Positions 12,837-26,148 of a DNA stretch of 64,000 bases are shown piece by piece; position 1 is the stretch's first letter; each line of letters starts with the position of its first letter. The notes below the pieces were generated by a model. The model was given only the letters and a program-made list of their open reading frames with translations, made no database searches and was not told where the DNA came from. The DNA comes from Pardosa pseudoannulata (taxonomy: Eukaryota; Arthropoda; Arachnida; Araneae; Lycosidae), in assembly GCA_032207245.1 (NCBI GenBank), contig CM063502.1, positions 44,602,191-44,666,190 on the forward strand. The letters run 5' to 3'. The position numbers and the translations under genes were made by a program.

Positions 12837-15163
12837 TTAAAATACAGGTTTCCATACAAAGATGAAATGGATAGTAAAATTACAGTTACGTGCTTATAAA
12901 ACAGTACTATAAAATACATACCATTATTTAAATTTGCACAATAATTTAGAAAATATTTTGTTGATTCTCTGCATTACACTCTCTATAACTTAAGAAAATA
13001 TTTATCTTTAAAAAAACAATTTTAAATTTCATGAGTATTTCATAATGTATATTGAGTCATATTTTAAAAATTCTTTACTTCATTTAAATAAATTATTAGG
13101 AATTTAAATGTTCATTTAAATAAAGAATAATTAATTACGACTTTTGCATAACTTCCACGAATTCATTGATCTAGTGCCATAATGCATGGAATTCTTCAAT
13201 TAGGTTATTAAATATGTCATTAAACATTCCTGGAATGTTCGAGCTTTACATTTTCCTCCCCAAGGTTCAAGTCAGCACCTGATACCGATAAATTATTTCA
13301 TTTTCAACGATAATTTTAAGAACGGGAAGAGTAAGAATAGCTTAATCCCAGCAGTCTCCTGTATTCAGAATTTTCCGAAAAGTTTTTTTAAAATTAAATA
13401 TATTGTTATCCTTAATTCAACATAATTATTTTTAATGATTCCATATAGTTAAACTTAAGGTGTAAAATGTAGTTAATTTCATGAATGACATTTCAAATTC
13501 TCTTCTTTTTCAAAGAATATGAAAAGCTATTATTTGTGAAATATATTCACTTTTGAAATAAAACACAGGTAAGTAACATAGCATTCTCTAATTAGGACTC
13601 GCTGATATATCAGCTAGGAACATAGCGTTAGATGCTTCTCCAATTAGAGTTCCCTGATAAAAACTGTATGGGTTGTATCTTGCAATTTCATACAAAATTT
13701 ATTCAAGTAATTATTTTTCGCAGTCGCTAGAGTCAGTTAAAATAAAAACGGGAAAGAAATACGGTTTAGTTGTATTCAACAGAATTATATTTGGGGATTT
13801 AATATAGTTAAACTTAAAAAGAAAAATCTTGTTAGTTTCGTAGAAAATGTTTATATTTTGTCTTAGTGGTATATAAATCTTTTTATTCGTTTGATATGTT
13901 GTTTATAAATAATGCTTAAATAGAACAGGATATATTTTTCTCCGTTTCAGGCTGTTGTAGATAACAATTGTTAAATGTAATTATGTATGGTTTGAAAGAC
14001 TACGTTCAAAATTACAATACGAAAACTCATTAGATTAAGATGATTAAATATGACTAGGAGCATTCAAGCAGATTACGAGATTCAAACACATGTACTCTGG
14101 CACAGTAAAGTAATACTCTACCTGTTTCATTTTTGCACGTATAAGAATATGTTAAAATTGATACATTTCATTACTTCCTGAATTAGACAGAACAGGAAAT
14201 TTACAAGAAATTTAACAGGAATATTTTCATAAGCAGATGACGAGGTACACAGCAGTGACATTCTTTTCGTACCTCGACATATCTCTTATAATGCCCTTTA
14301 TTTAAATTTTTCGTTGCAAAAGATACAGGTACTTAAAGAGGACATATACCATCAAAAGGCATATGGTGATTAAAGGCATATATTTATTTTATTGAGATGG
14401 CCTATTTTCTTTTGAGTTGAAATATGTTTATCATTATAAAGTATTTTCAATTCAATATAAAACATATAGCTCTGATCTGTTTAGAATATATTTTCTAAAA
14501 CATAAAAAAATATTTAGCTTTCTTATTCGAGGCAATATATTTTAATAAAACATAAAATAGTACACCAAGAAAAAAATAAAATCTATTCAGCTGCAGAATA
14601 ATTTTAAAATTTTAAAATTGGTAGCAAACATTTAGTATTAGGTAGAAACTAATATTTACTAATTCTCTAAACTTCAATTACATTAAATTAATTCAATAGC
14701 ATTAAAATGACCAATTATTTACAATTCTCAATTAGTTAACTTTTTTTATTTAATATTTCAAAATCAGGTACATTTTAATCTTTAGATTTAATGATTTAAT
14801 AATTTTTAATGTTTAGAACACTAATGTTTTACTTTAATTTCATATCGAAAATTAGTTCCTAAAAAACATATTTCCATTGTTATATTAAGGATAGTTTAAT
14901 CTTATCAATTTTAAATATACTTCTTGAAATGATATAATAAGATTTTTTTCAGTTCATGAGCATTATTAAAAATAAACTAATAAACATTTTTTCCTAAAAG
15001 GAACATATTTTTAATGAATAGAAAAAGTTTGTAATAATGGAGGTTTTATGTTTATAAAGAAACTGTGTCTCCTTAATGTTCTCTATAGACTTTCTCAAAA
15101 TGTAACTATTTGTTACTTACGCATTCTACTTACTAACTAGTTCTCCTTTCTACTTTCTACTTA
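12837..15163. other. AT-rich non-coding DNA
   Basis: Nothing gene-like. A perfect 14-bp palindrome GCTGATATATCAGC lies at 13610-13623. Confidence 0.5.
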
Positions 15164-15395
15164 TTAACCCTTTGAGATGCAAATAAAAAAGAATTTGATT
15201 CGTGAAAATTACTTTTTAATTTGGCTAAACTGAAATTAAGTAGTATGTAGTGAAGTTACCATGTAATATAACTGCATGTTGATCTCCGAAAATACAAGAT
15301 AAACGCATACTCGGCAAGATAAACGCATCAAAGACTACAATGGCATATGAAATTAATTACGACCCCAACTCTCTATTGTATGTCAAAGGGGCTAA
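15164..15395. mobile_element. Small TTAA-flanked MITE, piggyBac-type termini
   Basis: The left end reads TTAACCCTTTGAGATGCAAA at 15164. The right end read on the minus strand is TTAGCCCCTTTGACATACAA at 15395. These match as inverted repeats with one indel and a few substitutions, and the right TTAA has decayed to CTAA on the plus strand. At 232 bp it has no coding capacity. The terminal pattern TTAACCC.TTGA resembles the element at 23596-24103. TTAA target duplication is the hallmark of piggyBac transposition. Confidence 0.5.
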
Positions 15396-16059
15396 AAGCA
15401 AAATTTTTTGTTACTTAGGTAGGACTGTAAGAATAAAGACACTCGAATAGCAGGAACGTATAGCTCTTTATTTAATGCTCAAGATTTGGTTGAGAGAACT
15501 AAGCACTGACTGACAAGCTAACTAGTTTCTCTTTCCCACTTTAGTGGAATAATAATAGGAAAAATTAATATGTGATTGGAAATCTATTAAACATGGTCTC
15601 AATTACAAACAGGAATCATATTAATAGAATAAAGAAAAGAATACAAATACTGTAACAGAATAAAATTTTTATCGATTAAAGATTTGGTTTAATGTGGAAT
15701 ATTATTGTCCTTTTTGGGTTACACAAATGTTATTTAGATACGGTTTAAGATTCAATCTGATATCCAAACTACTAGATTTCAATCCAAGAACTGTGACACC
15801 TCAAGACTGCAATCTACTTCTTCCATTATAATTCCTTGAAAATCATTAGTATGATCAAGGGAATATCGCTTAGAGTACTACTTTATAAAATTTGTAATAT
15901 TATACGAAATTTTTTTCACTTTTCGAAAGATCTTTATAATTTTGTTCCAAATCCTTTGTTGGTATGGATGTGTCTAGTCGTTTCAAATAATATTAAGATT
16001 TAAGCAGTAGGTCAAGTCCTAATAAGCCTTTATTGAAAATATTTTACCATATAATTCTT
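15396..16059. other. AT-rich non-coding DNA
   Basis: No recognisable gene or repeat. Confidence 0.5.
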
Positions 16060-16306
16060 AGCCGTTCTCTATTTGTCATTTATTTATTAGAAATGATAAA
16101 CGTTAACAGTAGAAAAACAATATATGAAACAATAAATTTAAAGGGATGCATAAGGAGTTATGCAGACAATATAAAATTCAAACAAAGTAGTCACAAGATC
16201 ATTTTTAGCCCCGTTACTTTATAAATTAGGATGTGTAATCGTTATTTCTTAAGTGTCATATAACAGTTAAATTAGTAGATGGCTCCCATAAAACTATCAT
16301 CTATTT

Positions 16307-17212
16307 CAGGGGTCGGCAACCTGTTTGTTCTAAATTTGTAATAAAAAATAAATACTAAATTTGAAAATCACCGAGGGCGCATATTTAACAGATAATCAAC
16401 AGGTATAAATAGGCATTAAAAAAAAACAGATTTTTTATAACTTTATTTTGTTGGTGTCATACATAATGATACATATAGTTCAGTGTGAAACTTGGGTGTC
16501 CCTATTTTCAGCTAATTTCTTATAATTGGGGATATATTTAGAGTTCCCGGTCCTTAAACAATTATCTAAATGTGAGTCATTAATCTTTGTTCGGTATTTT
16601 GATTTCAAATTTTTCATATTTGAGAACAAAGGCTCGCTATTGTATGTTGCACAATATGAATAATTTTTTAGCGCACATTTCCTTAAAATAGGATACTTAT
16701 TTTCATCGACTAAATTCCAAAACATTTTTTCATTACTATGCGTTTTTAAAATAATATCACTTTGCAAGTTTATTATTTCTAATTCTAGGTCTTCGATATT
16801 ATGAAGCTCGAAATACACTGAAACTAATTCAAGGAATGGATTTATGAAAAATCTTAGAACGGGTTCTAATGCTGCAAAATCGTCAAATCTAGAAGAAAAC
16901 TCTCCTATTAGCTTATCTATAATTTCTAAATATGATGTAGCAGTAAAATTTTCATTATTCAAATTTAAACTCTCAACAGTATATTTTATATTTGGGATAT
17001 GTGATAATGATTTTTTTAATAGATGGGATTTCAACAACACTAACTTGCATTTGAATGTCCTAAACTCAACTGACTACTTGCTGTATATCGCCGTTTGACA
17101 AGAGTAATTAATTCGCTCTGGCTATCATACATTTACATTAGTCCAGCGAGGGAACATTAAAAATCGATCGAGGGCGCTATGGCGACCGCGGGCGCCGCGT
17201 TGCCTACCCCTG
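16307..17212. mobile_element. hAT element, internally deleted
   Basis: The termini are CAGGGGTCGGCAAC at 16307 and, inverted, CAGGGGTAGGCAAC ending at 17212, differing at one base. The 8-bp flanks are ATCTATTT and CTCTAGTT, six of eight identical with central TA, as expected for a Buster-type hAT target duplication (nnnTAnnn). A GAGGGCGC motif lies near both ends (about 16373 and 17170). The element is only 906 bp and holds a C-terminal transposase ORF on the minus strand. An autonomous hAT is usually several times longer. Confidence 0.8.
16480..17040 (-). CDS. hAT transposase C-terminal fragment with dimerisation region
   Basis: This 186-residue open frame lies inside the internally deleted hAT element. 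The C-terminal part has the hAT dimerisation (hATC) signature: SEPLFSNMKNLKSKYR at residues 135-150, then a run of D/H/L residues and CLR (161-163). It resembles the SCAND3/ZBED-type hAT family, where the equivalent reads ESLFS-MK-IKSKYRSRL-DEHL--CLR. The BED zinc finger and the catalytic domain that would precede it are absent, so it cannot transpose by itself. The start codon at 17040 is the first ATG of the open frame and may not be a real start, because the 5' part was lost in the deletion. It is uninterrupted over 186 codons, which suggests a fairly recent insertion or a protein retained by chance. Confidence 0.7.
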   Translation of the reverse strand: MLLKSHLLKKSLSHIPNIKYTVESLNLNNENFTATSYLEIIDKLIGEFSSRFDDFAALEPVLRFFINPFLELVSVYFELHNIEDLELEIINLQSDIILKTHSNEKMFWNLVDENKYPILRKCALKNYSYCATYNSEPLFSNMKNLKSKYRTKINDSHLDNCLRTGNSKYIPNYKKLAENRDTQVSH

Positions 17213-17440
17213 CTCTAGTTCTTATTTATTTTTTAACAAATAATAATATTTCGATCTAACGGTAGGGGTATTATGCAATCAAATATAAAACAATTCATAC
17301 AAAGGAGTCCCAAAATACCTTTCCGCTGCATTATTTAATGAATTAGGTTATGTAATCATTATACCATAAGAGTGATATAACAGTAAAATTAGTAAAGGTC
17401 ATTGAACCATTTTGTTTAAGGCAATAAATATTAAGTTCTT

Positions 17441-20400
17441 ACGCTTTAGGATCGATTTCTAATCAAGTGCTTTATGTGGAGAGAAAATGAATAAAAATCT
17501 AAGGAAAAAAACGAGTGACTAAATGGTACCTTTTCTAGGAATGCGCGCGAACTTCCGTCACTGCGGCCAAAATGGCATTCATTTACTGATAGGGTGAAAT
17601 TTTTCATCAGATAAAGAGAAAAAAGGCACTTGTTATAAAGTGCAGTTCCTACCAATCTTTTAAAAAGTTCGTTTGAATGAGTAAGTTCCTAAATTTAAAT
17701 TCTGAAACTGCTTCATCCGCAAGAATATTATAAAATGGCTACCTAAGGATCACTAGTAATATTTCTAGTATAATATACTGTTTAGAAATTTAAAATTCTC
17801 TCGCATATTTTATTCTTTACTGAACAATTATTGAAAATTCAATCTAATGAAATTTTAGTGTATTGATTAAAGAAAATTATATATATTATTTTGAAATTAA
17901 AATATAAGTATTAAAATGACTAAATTAATATTTTTTATGAGTTGATAAAGAATTTTTAAAAAAATTCAAATTTATATGCTAACTTTAAAATGTAATTAAT
18001 TTCTATTTTAAAATCTAATGTTACTTTAAATAGCAATAATCCTTACTTAAAGTTCTCTATAGTACTCACTGTTCCACTTCAATATATAATAAATTTTTAT
18101 AAAACTGAAGATGCAATATGCTTTTAAAAAATTTTATTAATTCACTGATGTACATTAAACATTATATTTTGACATAGCTTACTTCCTTTTTAATGCATTT
18201 TTTTAATCCGAGTTTTAGTTAATCACTGTAGTCAATATTTTGTCTATAATAGGGCTTATTAATCAAGGACCGATCACTTAAATCATTTGTTGGAACAGAA
18301 ATGTTTTAATTGACAAAGTCAAAAAAAAAAACTTGCACTCTACTTGAAATACATTAACCTTTAGTGGAAGTCTTCAGTTTTTCTACGAAAGTTCTCAAAA
18401 CTTTCTCCACAGAGGCCCTTTGTATTTGTAGAAATTCAGTTTTTATAGAATATCACATAAACCTGTAAATTACTATATTCTATAAAAAATCATTTTAAAT
18501 AATTTTATTTGTAACTTTGAATTTTTAAATTGAACTATTTCCAGCCATAAATATGCATAAAGTTTTACCCAAAACAATGATATGTTATAGTTTATCATAA
18601 GCATTACACATTCTCTCTCTAATTTTGTACTATGCAATTTTTATGGAATAAGCAAAAGTAATAAAAGGTAAAATGAATTTGCTCACCTTTGACTTTTCCA
18701 CGAGCTGACTATTCCCTGACTTTAAATTAATGTTTCATGTTTTCAGTATTTAACCCTCAATAAATATAAACTTCCTGGAGTTTCATAGGCAAACGATTTA
18801 ACAAACTATCTAAAATATTTATAGCTATATTCATTAAATTCTAAAAAGAACTAGTTTTAATTTGACCCCTTTGATATTGTATCTTGTTATTTTACAAGCA
18901 ACATGCATCAAAATTTTACTAAAAAAATCCTTGCAGGCGATGTCTTGAGAATTGTTCTCAAATAAATATAACGTAGGAGTTTTATTTAAATTATGTTTTC
19001 AGATTTGTTCCAACAAACTTAATTTCTAGTGTAAGTCGTACAAAAATTTCATATTTTTCTTAGTATATATATTTTTTTATTTCTCTTTTATATTAAATAA
19101 ATTGTAATTTAATTGAGATATATTTCCTTTATACAAGTATTTGGCATGATACAAAATGTCTTTAGAAAAATTATTGTTACAAAAATATTTTACATATTTT
19201 ATTGTCAAATACCTGCTAGTTTGAAATATGTAATAAAATTTATGCAAATTTTAAAGAGGTCTTAATTTAAGAATTTGTGCAGAGTTATAATAAAAGAATA
19301 AAGCGTCCCAAATAACTACCATCTTGCTTATTGTACCTATAGCTCATAAATTTCTTTTATATGGATCTCTCCAACCTATGTTCGTATTATGTCTATAATT
19401 AGCGGTAAATGTTCGATAAGCTAGCAATGATATAATGTGATTAACGATAAATTGTTACACACATATATATAATAAATTATTTTAATACTATAGCAAATCC
19501 CTTAATACATCAATATATCTCTGTTCTGTCTTTTATATCATGATTAGTTTTATGAGTCAGAACTAATAAGCTCTATTAAATGTTAATATATTTAATAAAA
19601 AAAATGAACATATTTCTTAATGTGATATATTAATGCTAATTTTTATATATTCAACGAGCTGTAAATATTAGTTTTTGAAAGCGAGATTAACTATTAACAG
19701 AAAAAGTAATTACACGAAGCGACAGTTTAAATCAAGTGCGAATTTATATCAACAGACTTAAATCATGAATATTATATTTATATTGTTATACAAATTACAA
19801 TACAACACCGGACTGAAGTTTTAAGAATACAAATAAAAAACTAATTTTCCTAAAAAGATCGAAGATGATATAAACAGAAGAAATACAGCTTTTAAACTAG
19901 GGGAAAATTCACCCTTGTAAAGAGATGAAATGCAATCAATGTTTAAAAGAAATTTTCTCTTTGAGGAGAAAGAATTTATCCATTTGTTTAAAAGATGGAA
20001 AATTACATTTGATATGATTCCATATCCTCAATGAAAATCTGTATCAAAGTCTGTTCAATTCCTGTTTAGCTCGATTTTACAAAAAGAGAAATTTAGACTC
20101 TTAGAAAGCAGTTTCTGACTACACAAAATACTATATTAGTAATATAAACCAGTGCCATGTATTGGTATAACGTATACTTATAACTTCGAGAGTAAAGGGA
20201 AAGTAAAGAATTATCTCTACGAAGAAGTTCAGGTTTTACAAAGAATTTAATTTATGATGTAATAGCGGAGGGAGGAAAATCCCCATAAATCTACTCATTG
20301 GTTTAATCGCTGGCAGGACGTGGTATCGTATACGATAAATGCCAACAATAGTTTATAGACAGCATTATCTTCTTTCTTAATGAGCCCTGTGAGTTGATGG

Positions 20401-20997
20401 AAGTCTTAGAATCCCCAGTAGGGATCTCAGGTATTTTAACCATTATAATTATCTTCTGGATTTAAGTCCCTAAGGGTATTTCCACAGATTCTCAATTGAA
20501 ATGCAGACAGTAATATAACTATAATTTACCGATAATAACTTACGCATAAAATGAAATCAGTGACTTGCTTACTTTATATGTACTCTTAAAATCTTTTCAC
20601 AGAATCGTCTAAAATACCGTGTCTATACATTCGTCTTTTTAAGTTTCCTGACCAAATAATTTTTGCCACTCAGCAGTTTTTACATTACAATGTTTCTTAT
20701 TAGAAAATTTTTTTCAGCGAGTCTCCTGCGCTTGCTTACGTGTAACCTTGGAATTCACTCCCTTATTCCCTCAGGCTCGGTGTCTGATATAACTAATTAC
20801 ATATTTCTTTCCTTCGGTAATTGAGTAAAGGAGATTTTTTAAACAAATCTGGGCTATGTGTGCATCTTTGAACTATCACTTTTAATATATGCTTATAAAA
20901 AGAAGTTTTGTTCAGTATACCCTCGGCAAAGTAAATATTGGTTAATTCTAACCAAAACTTATGTAATTTGAATTTTGAGAAGGCACTGTATATACAT
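17441..20997. other. AT-rich non-coding DNA
   Basis: No transposon or gene was recognised. A short GC-richer patch at about 17525-17580 (ATGCGCGCGAACTTCCGTCA) is unexplained. Confidence 0.45.
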
Positions 20998-20998
20998 A

Positions 20999-21046
<48 letters not shown>
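20998..21046. repeat. (CA)n(TA)n microsatellite
   Basis: About 26 bp of CA repeats followed by about 21 bp of TA repeats. Confidence 0.95.
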
Positions 21047-21349
21047 CCTAATTATTAATACTTCCTTTCCACAGTAATTACTTAAATAATTGCATCCTTA
21101 ACATGCAATGTTTCTTCTATTTGTAAACTGTTCTCCTGCAGTCTGATACATTCATTCTAACCTTCTGCAGTAACTGTTGCATTTCTAGCCATCTTACATT
21201 TCTAGCATTTTTAAAGGGCTAAATTAATGTAATCACTCATGTCAAACGACTTCTGCTGCTCCAATTCGACATTCTTTTTCTAGTACGTTGATGAAAGACT
21301 TTATTGTAAGGGTGTAAGAAGCACATATAAATCGAAGAGCCATTACATA

Positions 21350-22030
21350 ATGAGACCTCTTCATTTATAACAATGGGCTCACACAAAAATAAAACACTGT
21401 GCTTGTACGGCTGATGTTGGAATGCATAAAGAAAATATGCATTGTCTTTTAAAACATTGTGCGATTAGAGGATTAGAGGCAAAATGAGAAATGCAGCTCA
21501 TTTATTTGACTTCCAAAATGTCAAATTGTTATGGATCGCCAACTGAGAACACCAGTATTAGAAACTGTGAGGTTAACTAGTGGGTTCTTCACTTGCAGCT
21601 GTTGTGAGCATATATCGAAAGTGGTGTATGGATGGTGAAAGAAGTCGCCGGATAGCGATGTGTCGTTCGTTCACTATGCATTGAATTCAGATAAGATCGG
21701 AGATTGCTGTACATTTTTCACCTGGACTGAAGAGCTACAACAGACGAAATCTCGACGAGCTACAACAGTAGGGACCCATAGAGTGCTTCTCAATACACAG
21801 TGCAACGTAAATTGCTGGAGGCCAAAGTACTTGTCCCTGCACTTACGGCAATTCATAGACAGCTGCGTCGCCAATGGGCCAAGAAACATCGGAATATGAC
21901 TTTAGAAGAATGGAACAATATTGCAAGGTAAGACGAATTATGTTTTCTGGTCCATCACATGGAAGGGCATTTACGAATACACCGATTTCTCATCTACTTT
22001 CGAGCATATGAATAAAGATGTTTTGGGGAT
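21350..22030 (+). pseudogene. Tc1-like transposase relic (copy 2, 3' truncated)
   Basis: This is the same family as copy 1 at 10725-11800, aligned by eye from the 5' flank (TTCATTTATAACAATGGGCT) through ACATATCGAAAGTGGTGTA. One plus-strand frame near 21800-21990 reads ALTAIHRQLRRQWAKKHRN and then MTLEEWNNIAR, a stop, DE and HLRIHR. This fits the Tc1 block R-QWA-HRNWT--W-nv-WSDE, with the W-S before the catalytic DE replaced by R and a stop. Homology ends near 22030, before the second catalytic D and the final E. Copies 1 and 2 lie in the same orientation about 10.6 kb apart. Confidence 0.75.
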
Positions 22031-23595
22031 ACAAGGGTGATAATTCACCAGCTAAGCTGTTTAAAAAATTTACCGGTAGCAATTTAATTACTGTGGAGGC
22101 AATACCATTTTCCTGGGACAGCTGAGAAATGTGGCTAGTTGTCAGAAAATTAGCAAATTAACGTATAACACGCCTTTATCTGACATTTTATAGCTAGAGA
22201 GTAAGGTATTTAAAAATTAGAAAAAGGAGATTCATATCTATTTTAGGGCTAATAATTTTGAAATATCTATATTAATTTTTTTATAATTTTGAAATATCCC
22301 TAATAAGCTAGTTACGATAAATTACTTTTTATTAATTTCTGCCTGAATGCCAAATTAATTGTTTGATAAAATAAATTTTACTATAAAATATATAAATATA
22401 TTGTATTAGTAAAATCAATTTACAAAATATTTCAAAATATATTTACTTTGTTTCAGTTATAGTTAAGAATAAACTACCAAATCAAATTATGTAAATTAAA
22501 TTATTCCTTTTCAGATAACAAATAATATATATTATTTATACGAATATAAACGTTCTTAATTGGCTGATAGCATTCACTTTTACAAATTTTATACTGCGGA
22601 ATAAATAGCATGTAAAAAGTAAAAAAACAGTATTTAAATAATTTTAACTAATTATCTACATGAATATATGACAATTAAAGGACTTAAGGAGTTTCTTAAT
22701 TTTACATTACTTTTTATGTTTTCTTTTAATAAATATAATTGGTAATCGAAATAATGTTATAATTTCTTTAAATTTTATTACTTTTTATTTTGTTTCTTTA
22801 TTGTTTATATTGAATATAATTCTTTAAAAATATTGTCCACTGTGTATAATGAAGAATACCAGATTATCTTAAAATAGATTTAAAATCTTATGTCTGATTC
22901 CATAGCAAATTAATGTATTATTAATAAATAATCATCTTTATTCTTTAAAATTAAATGTGAAATAGGTATTAATCACTTTTTAAATTTTTATGTAGCCTAA
23001 AATTTTTATTCAAATGCTTTTACGGTAATGTCTGAAGATACCTTATCGAATAAAAAAGAAGAAATAAAAAATATATGAATTTTGTTGATTAGAATGTGTA
23101 ATTTTAAAAACATATTTTACACTCTTTCAAAAGTTTTTTGTGTCTGGCTATAAAATATAGCTGCGTTAACAATATTTTCTTAAGAACAATGTTAAGTACT
23201 TTATAGATTTAACATTTTGTAACTACTAGTATTTAAAAAATTTAAAGAACACGAAAACCATTGGAGTTGTAGTGTTATCTTTAATGTTTGAGTATTTATA
23301 ATGCTATATGTAAAGAGCCTTTTATGTATATAAAGCTTTAGTGTTCCTTACTTGGTTCTTATAACATTCTTCACTAACAAATTGAAGACATATTTGTTGG
23401 ACATTTTATTATAGGAGCACCATGCAGACGGCCAACGATACTTCATAAGGATAGCAAAAACATAGTTGGATCTCGTAATTTAGAATAAGATGCCAAGCAG
23501 AAGAGTCCTAGAATTGACATGGCTCCTAAGGAGGCATCGTTTTTAAACTTAAAGGCCTTGCGACCATGAACCTGTTTTAAGTGCACCAGCGTCCC
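22031..23595. other. AT-rich non-coding DNA
   Basis: No recognisable gene or repeat. Confidence 0.5.
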
Positions 23596-24103
23596 TTAAC
23601 CCATTGAAGGACACTGGTATATATAGTATTCCGGCTGTTAAAAATTTATTTCTGATTTATATAGAAAAAAGTTTTTGATTTTCTATATTTTGATACATCA
23701 AACTATCGACACTTAATTTTGTTTCCTTCTCTTAATTATTCCAGTCAGAACCTGCTTTTAGAATCAGGCTCTATGAAAACCAGATTTTAAAAGCAAAAAT
23801 TCGAGTTAAGACTTTAAAATAAAAGTACCTGTTTAAACTTCACTTACAAATTTCTTATCTATTCTATTTATACATACACCCTTTTAATAAAAATTATTAA
23901 TAATTTTTCCAAAGTTATTAAAAGATGTCATTTTCATGCTGTTCCAAGGGTGGTAATTGCGTAATCAAATTACCCCTTTGTTATTCTTCAAGTAGTATAA
24001 TTTATTTTTCATATGCTTCATATTTAAAAGGTTCATAGATAGCATTTATAAACTAATTTCATTGAAAACCAAAAGTTTCTTTGGGTGCCCCTCAAAGAGT
24101 TAA
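23596..24103. mobile_element. TTAA-flanked MITE, piggyBac-type termini
   Basis: The left end is TTAACCCATTGAAGGACAC at 23596. The right end, on the minus strand, is TTAACTCTTTGAGGGGCAC ending at 24103. The termini match at most positions as an inverted repeat, each with intact TTAA. The interior (about 500 bp) has no transposase-like frame. The terminal motif resembles those of the elements at 15164 and 36206. Confidence 0.55.
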
Positions 24104-26148
24104 TGAACAGGACGAATCTAGAGTTGGGTTAAAATTTGTACTACCAATCATCTACTTACAAGATCGTTATCTTTGCCGTCTGAGTTCTTGTAACTTTGTA
24201 TTATCTCTATAAATACTATTCTAAAATTCTACACAGCCTTATAATTTTTTTAGGTAAAAGTAGTTTATATTATTTATATTTAAAGCAGATTCATTTTTCA
24301 CATAAATAACTTCAATAATAAAAAATTTATTTTACCATGGTTTTTAAATATGTACAGTTGTAAATTTTATCGATTTTTTTCTTGGTTCTATGAAAAATAG
24401 ATTGTAAGATTACAATAATCTAAATTTTCTTTCATATCTTCAATTTTGTTACATGACATAAACATTGAGAGTTTATTTACAATTAGTTATACAGAGTAAA
24501 TAGTTTCATTAAAAAGAGTTCTAAGATAGTTTATTCTTAAAATTACAGTTAAAAGAAAGGGTACATCATTCAATATTTTTGATAAGATAAATATTTTGTA
24601 GTTTTCAATAAAGTCAGATTACTCTTTAGCGATCAGAACTGAAAAATTACCAGTCTACCTAATTACTAGACTTAATTGCCAGATAAAATGCTAATTAAAT
24701 TCATAGTTTATCAATTATAAAATACTCTGAAGGTGTTTTAAAACTTTTAATTAAATTAAAGTTTGTTTACATTATCTGATGTCTTTTTTACTGAATGTAA
24801 CGTTTGTAAGGAGGAATAACATTTTTAAATTTACTGTTCTTTCCACAAAAATTCAATTCTGTTCAATTGTTAGAAATCCATTTAAAATATACAAGTTCCA
24901 TTTCTTAAATATTACTTCTAAAGTGAGTTGCAATTTTTAATTTAGTTGTTAAATCAAGTTCTGAAAATCCATCCTTAAGGTTTATTACATGTGCAACATA
25001 TGTTTTTTGTAGATGTCATAATGCATACATTTTGTTCAAATAAGAAATGAATTAAATAAAATAGAACGTAAGAAAATATTTAATAGATAACAAAATATTA
25101 CTGTATTCACTTAAATATATATAATTATTTAAACCATTTGTAGACATCATTTTTCTGTCCTTCATTCATACAGGAAATGCTTGGTTTAAAAGAGAGTAGA
25201 AATTTATAAGAGTTAACTATTACTAGATAGTACGTTTATAATTACTAGATAGTAATTATAAACGTAGATGCATAATAAAATCACATGAGTACCGAATTAG
25301 ATAAAATTTATTTATTTATCACAATATTTTGTAGGTTTATAAAATTGTATTTAAGTGTTTTAAAGCTGGAGAAATATTAGTAATTAATGTATAAATTAAA
25401 AACTGTTTTTAGTTTAATACAAAATACATTTTATTAAGTTAGTTATAAGGAGGAACGTTCCTTACGGGGAAAAATTAGTTATACTAAATAAAGTGACGAA
25501 AATTTTGCTATCCCTTTGCAGAAATTCATACATTAATTCCAATTACTTTATCTATGGTATTTGCCTATAAAGAAATGCATGTCTTACTATAGCAGTGGAA
25601 GTATGATTTTTAAGAACAAAGGTAGCAAATTGTGTCTTTGAGTTTTACTTTTTACAGTGCAGGTTTTCCACTCTTGAATAAAATATATAACTGAAAACAA
25701 CCGGAAGAAACTTCTCTTCAAAGACATAAAATGTTGAAGCATCTTCTAACTTCTTCTTTATAGTGTTGTTATTTATAGCTGCTGCTCTTGAAAGATAAAA
25801 TAAAGCTTGAAAGGTAAAATATTTAGTATGCAGTGATACAAATCCTACTTTGTAAATTTGTAATTTCATATAAAAAATCATAAAAATCATAATTTCATAT
25901 AATCTTAGATTTATTGAATGATATACTTAGATCAATAAAATGTAAAAATTAACGTAAAATATTTAAAATAAAAGTTAAAAAATTACATAGTTTTAATGAG
26001 GTTTTAAAAGTGTCTCTTTAAAATTTGAAACAGTATTAAAAGGGAGGATTTAAATTACCATGCAGATCTCTGTATAATCGAAAGTATTTTAATTATTTTA
26101 ATTTTGTATATTTCAATCGATGTTATACTTTTAAATATAGTAAAATAT
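24104..26148. other. AT-rich non-coding DNA
   Basis: No gene was seen. A near-perfect palindrome with 17-bp arms lies at 25231-25266. Confidence 0.5.

Larger units (their letters stand above)
16060..17440. repeat. Diverged tandem duplication split by the hAT element
   Basis: About 16068-16306 and 17213-17440 are diverged copies of one another. Shared blocks include TCTCTATTTGTCATTTATTT against CTCTAGTTCTTATTTATTTT, the segment around TTATGCA, and an AATTAGG.TATGTAATC block followed by GTGATATAACAGT.AAATTAGTA. The hAT element sits at the junction of the two units. Confidence 0.55.
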
